Shown in pieces: positions 6,157 through 7,872 of a DNA stretch of 7,872 bases. The first letter of the stretch is position 1; every line of letters begins with the position of its first letter. The notes below the pieces were generated by a model. That model worked only from the letters and a program-made list of their open reading frames with translations, did no database searches and was not told the DNA's origin. The translations under genes were made by a program, and so were the position numbers. This DNA comes from CAIJMI01 sp964448085 (GTDB taxonomy: Bacteria; Patescibacteriota; Microgenomatia; UBA10105; UBA927): the NCBI GenBank assembly GCA_964448085.1, contig CAYUUX010000033.1, forward strand, positions 1-7,872. Direction: 5' to 3'.

Positions 6157-7103
6157 TAAAATCCTCCGACAACCGTTATGTCGCCTTTAATCGGCGGATG
6201 ATAGGCGTAGTTATCAATCGTGATGTCCTCAAATTTGAATCCGTCGATGCTTTTAACGTTCGGGTTCAACGTAAGCGTCGGGAATTTCTTCGGTTTCCGT
6301 CGGATTTGCTCTCTGCATTGTTTGAAATGATTTTCATAGATATGGACATCACCAAAGACATGTACAAATTCACCCGGTTTATACCCGGTGATCTGAGCAA
6401 TCATCATAGTGAGCAGTGCATAGCTTGCAATGTTAAATGGCACTCCCAAAAACAGATCCGCGCTCCGTTGGTAGAGAAGCAATGACAGTTTGTCGCCTGT
6501 GATGTTGATATGAAACATCGTATGGCAGGGCGCAATGACCATCGAAGCATCATGGCTGCCGCTCATCTCATAGATGCATCCTGCGTTCCATGCGGAAATG
6601 ATGTAGTGTTTTTTTTGCGGATATTTCTTGATTTTCTCGATTGCCCAACCAAGCTGGTCAACCGTTTGGTTGTTGCCTTTCGGCCAGTGACGCCACTGCA
6701 CGCCGTAGACCGGACCAAGTTCTCCCCAAGTTTCCAGGAATTTTGGTTCCTCCTTTGCCTTTTGCATGAATGCCTCAAACGTCAACGGTTGTGCTTTTCC
6801 TTCCTTCACCGCCCACTCATATTTTTTGAATGCCCATTCATCCCATATATGCACATTGTTATCAACAAGGTACTTGATGTTACTTGTTCCTGACAAAAAC
6901 CAGATGAGTTCGTGGATAATGCCGCGCGTAAACATCTTTTTTGTGGTCAATAAAGGGAATCCTTTGGAAAGATCATACCGACAAATCCGACCAAAAACAC
7001 TTTTGAGCCGTACCCCTGTCGAATGGGATATTTTCCAGGTGCCATGCTTCATGATGTCCTTCATGAGGTCAAGATACTGGTATTCCGGATGACGTGCGCG
7101 CAT
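6156..7103 (-). CDS. thyA: Thymidylate synthase with altered phosphate-binding residues
   Basis: ThyA methylates dUMP to dTMP using methylenetetrahydrofolate. It has 315 residues and resembles the long L. casei form, with a small-domain insertion at about 95-125. Catalytic Cys193 lies in APCHTM. Also kept are HELIWFL (64-70), IWDEWA (86-91), LGPVYG, QRSAD (Arg213), Asn224 in PFNIASY, which selects uracil, and the late GDVHIY block. Unusual features: the first phosphate-binding Arg (E. coli R21) is Ser28 in HSTGVRLKS, and the arginine pair contributed across the dimer (E. coli R126 and R127, normally in SRR) reads Lys165-His166. About eight residues are inserted between SAWN and the active-site Cys. 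QFYV after the catalytic His reads HINI, and the C-terminus runs a few residues past the usual final Val/Ile. The start at 7103 is set by AAGGAGG eight bases upstream. It is probably still a thymidylate synthase, since the Asn and the adjacent folA fit that role. Confidence 0.94.
   Translation of the reverse strand: MRARHPEYQYLDLMKDIMKHGTWKISHSTGVRLKSVFGRICRYDLSKGFPLLTTKKMFTRGIIHELIWFLSGTSNIKYLVDNNVHIWDEWAFKKYEWAVKEGKAQPLTFEAFMQKAKEEPKFLETWGELGPVYGVQWRHWPKGNNQTVDQLGWAIEKIKKYPQKKHYIISAWNAGCIYEMSGSHDASMVIAPCHTMFHINITGDKLSLLLYQRSADLFLGVPFNIASYALLTMMIAQITGYKPGEFVHVFGDVHIYENHFKQCREQIRRKPKKFPTLTLNPNVKSIDGFKFEDITIDNYAYHPPIKGDITVVGGF
6163..6167 (-). promoter_or_regulatory. Shine-Dalgarno of folA inside the thyA 3' end
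   Basis: On the minus strand GGAGG is followed by ATTTTA and the folA ATG. The site lies inside the last codons of thyA, whose TAA overlaps the folA ATG by one base. This fixes the folA start at 6156 and supports translational coupling. Confidence 0.85.
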
Positions 7104-7111
7104 GAATGATT

Positions 7112-7118
7112 CCTCCTT
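7112..7118 (-). promoter_or_regulatory. Strong Shine-Dalgarno of thyA
   Basis: AAGGAGG on the minus strand directly follows the TAA stop of the MFS gene and lies eight bases before the thyA ATG. It decides the thyA start. Together with the 15-nt intergenic gap, it shows the two genes are in one transcription unit. It is the clearest ribosome binding site in the window. Confidence 0.9.
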
Positions 7119-7872
7119 TTAGGTTGTTACTTTGGTTGTACTAAATACCGACCCAAACTTTTTAACAGTGAGACCAGCAATAAACATACCAATTGCAAAC
7201 AAAACAAACAAGATATCAGCTCCCAAAAATTCCGTAATAGATGCAGAAAGGAACATGGGGACGATAGCTGCTATTGTCATAAGAAACCAGAGGTTTCCCC
7301 AAAGCCTTCCCATCATATCGTTGGGTGTTGCTTCCTGCATAAACGTCTGCGACGGTACTTGGACTCCAACAAATCCAAATCCGATTGCCGAAGCAAGAAG
7401 CGGTACAGAGATAAGGCGGATCATTGTCGGCAGATGTGGAAGAAGGACCGCGAGAAGCAAAAATGAAAGGGAAATGGTAAACAAGGAATTTTCAATGACC
7501 GTCTTTTTTCGGATGCTCTTTTTCTTGAGACTTCTGGAAAAAATAGTTACGCCAATGATTGCGCCCACAAGTGCCGGAACGACAATAAAAAGAGCAACAT
7601 CTTCCACTGCTATATGGAACACGTGCGTTGCAAGTGCAGGGATATTTACCGCTACGATGGTGATCATCATTTCTCCACCGAGAATGAGAAGCACTGGGTA
7701 GAGGATATTCTTGTTGTTTTTTATGTATTGGTATCCTTCAACAACTTTGCCAAAAAACTCTCCTAATTGTTTTTCAACATCTACAGGTTTTCTGCCGTTT
7801 AATTTTGGAAGCATGTTGACGCTGATAAATGCAATTGTAAGAATGCCGGCACCGCACAGAAGCGTTATAGGA
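7119..7872 (-). CDS. MFS transporter, C-terminal part (cut by window edge)
   Basis: About 250 residues are visible. The frame is open to the right edge, so the internal ATG at 7814 is not the real start. The visible part begins in a hydrophobic segment (probably TM6, near 7870-7815), followed by the charged central loop (PKLNGRKPVDVEKQ and onward). Six more helices follow: TM7 (NILYPVLLILGG), TM8 (ALFIVVPALVG), TM9 (SLFTISLSFLLLAVLLP), TM10 (ISVPLLASAIGFGFVGV), TM11 (LWFLMTIAAIVPMFLSA) and TM12 (ILFVLFAIGMFIAGL). The stretch PSQTFMQEATPNDMMGRLWG between TM10 and TM11 resembles the QE-x-TP-x-x-x-x-GR-x-x-G block of the MFS_3/EntS-like efflux group. It is an inner-membrane secondary transporter, probably an exporter; the substrate cannot be told. 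It shares an operon with thyA, but a folate or nucleoside substrate would be speculation. Confidence 0.88.
   Translation of the reverse strand, partial: PITLLCGAGILTIAFISVNMLPKLNGRKPVDVEKQLGEFFGKVVEGYQYIKNNKNILYPVLLILGGEMMITIVAVNIPALATHVFHIAVEDVALFIVVPALVGAIIGVTIFSRSLKKKSIRKKTVIENSLFTISLSFLLLAVLLPHLPTMIRLISVPLLASAIGFGFVGVQVPSQTFMQEATPNDMMGRLWGNLWFLMTIAAIVPMFLSASITEFLGADILFVLFAIGMFIAGLTVKKFGSVFSTTKVTT

Noticed and set aside
6609..6616. Run of eight A (minus strand) at ThyA Lys164-Lys165 as a frameshift or sequencing error
   Set aside because: The frame stays correct on both sides (YPQ before, YIISAWN after), so no base is missing or added. The Lys-Lys-His reading is real in this sequence.
6156..7103. 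ThyA homologue as a dCMP or dUMP hydroxymethylase
   Set aside because: The Asn that selects uracil (Asn224 in PFNIASY) is kept where dCMP enzymes carry Asp, and the adjacent folA fits dihydrofolate recycling, which hydroxymethylases do not need.
1..7872. Alternative genetic code (TGA as Gly, as in Gracilibacteria)
   Set aside because: folA ends with TGA at the normal length, and no recognised gene needs TGA read through.
1..7872. CRISPR array, insertion sequence, tRNA or rRNA gene, phage or defence module
   Set aside because: I saw no regularly spaced repeats, transposase motifs, terminal inverted repeats, tRNA cloverleaf or TTC-arm pattern, or defence domains in any frame. The window is packed with housekeeping genes.

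Overview
The window looks like chromosomal DNA from a compact bacterial genome of moderate GC content (by eye, mid-40s percent). All genes fit the standard code: TAA, TAG and TGA all occur as stops, and no gene needs TGA read as an amino acid. The most likely source is a Candidate Phyla Radiation (Patescibacteria) organism. The support is indirect: a CysRS of the HIGN / GG-x-EH-x2-VHH-x-NE type, a one-chain ADP-forming acyl-CoA synthetase, a short divergent enolase, tight gene packing and mixed Shine-Dalgarno use. No taxonomic marker gene is present, so this is an inference.

Layout. Plus strand, left: a small charged protein of unknown function (16-318, frame open to the left edge), then cysteinyl-tRNA synthetase cysS (367-1779). 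Converging on cysS from the minus strand with an 8-nt gap is a small single-pass membrane protein of unknown function (1788-2162). Its start faces, across about 140 nt of non-coding DNA with candidate divergent promoters, a fused alpha/beta acetate-CoA ligase (ADP-forming), best start 2306, ending at 4426. The right half is a minus-strand operon read from the right edge: C-terminal part of an MFS transporter (7872-7119), thymidylate synthase thyA (7103-6156), dihydrofolate reductase folA (6156-5677) and a divergent enolase (5687 or 5675 to 4446). Enolase and the acyl-CoA synthetase converge on one palindrome (4424-4448) whose two outer ends are the two TAG stop codons.

How the genes work together. 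ThyA and FolA form the classical dTMP/folate cycle: ThyA makes dTMP and dihydrofolate, and FolA regenerates tetrahydrofolate. They are translationally coupled (TAATG). Enolase and the ADP-forming synthetase both belong to sugar fermentation: enolase makes PEP, and the synthetase turns acetyl-CoA into acetate plus ATP. CysS serves translation.

No mobile element, CRISPR array, tRNA, rRNA or toxin-antitoxin or defence system was seen. I find no clear new multi-gene system. The points most worth a second look are residue-level. ThyA appears to have replaced three of the four arginines that normally hold the dUMP phosphate. The enolase keeps its core catalytic and metal residues but has changed several surrounding motifs and lost segments. 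Alignments to E. coli, L. casei and yeast proteins were made from memory and need a real alignment.
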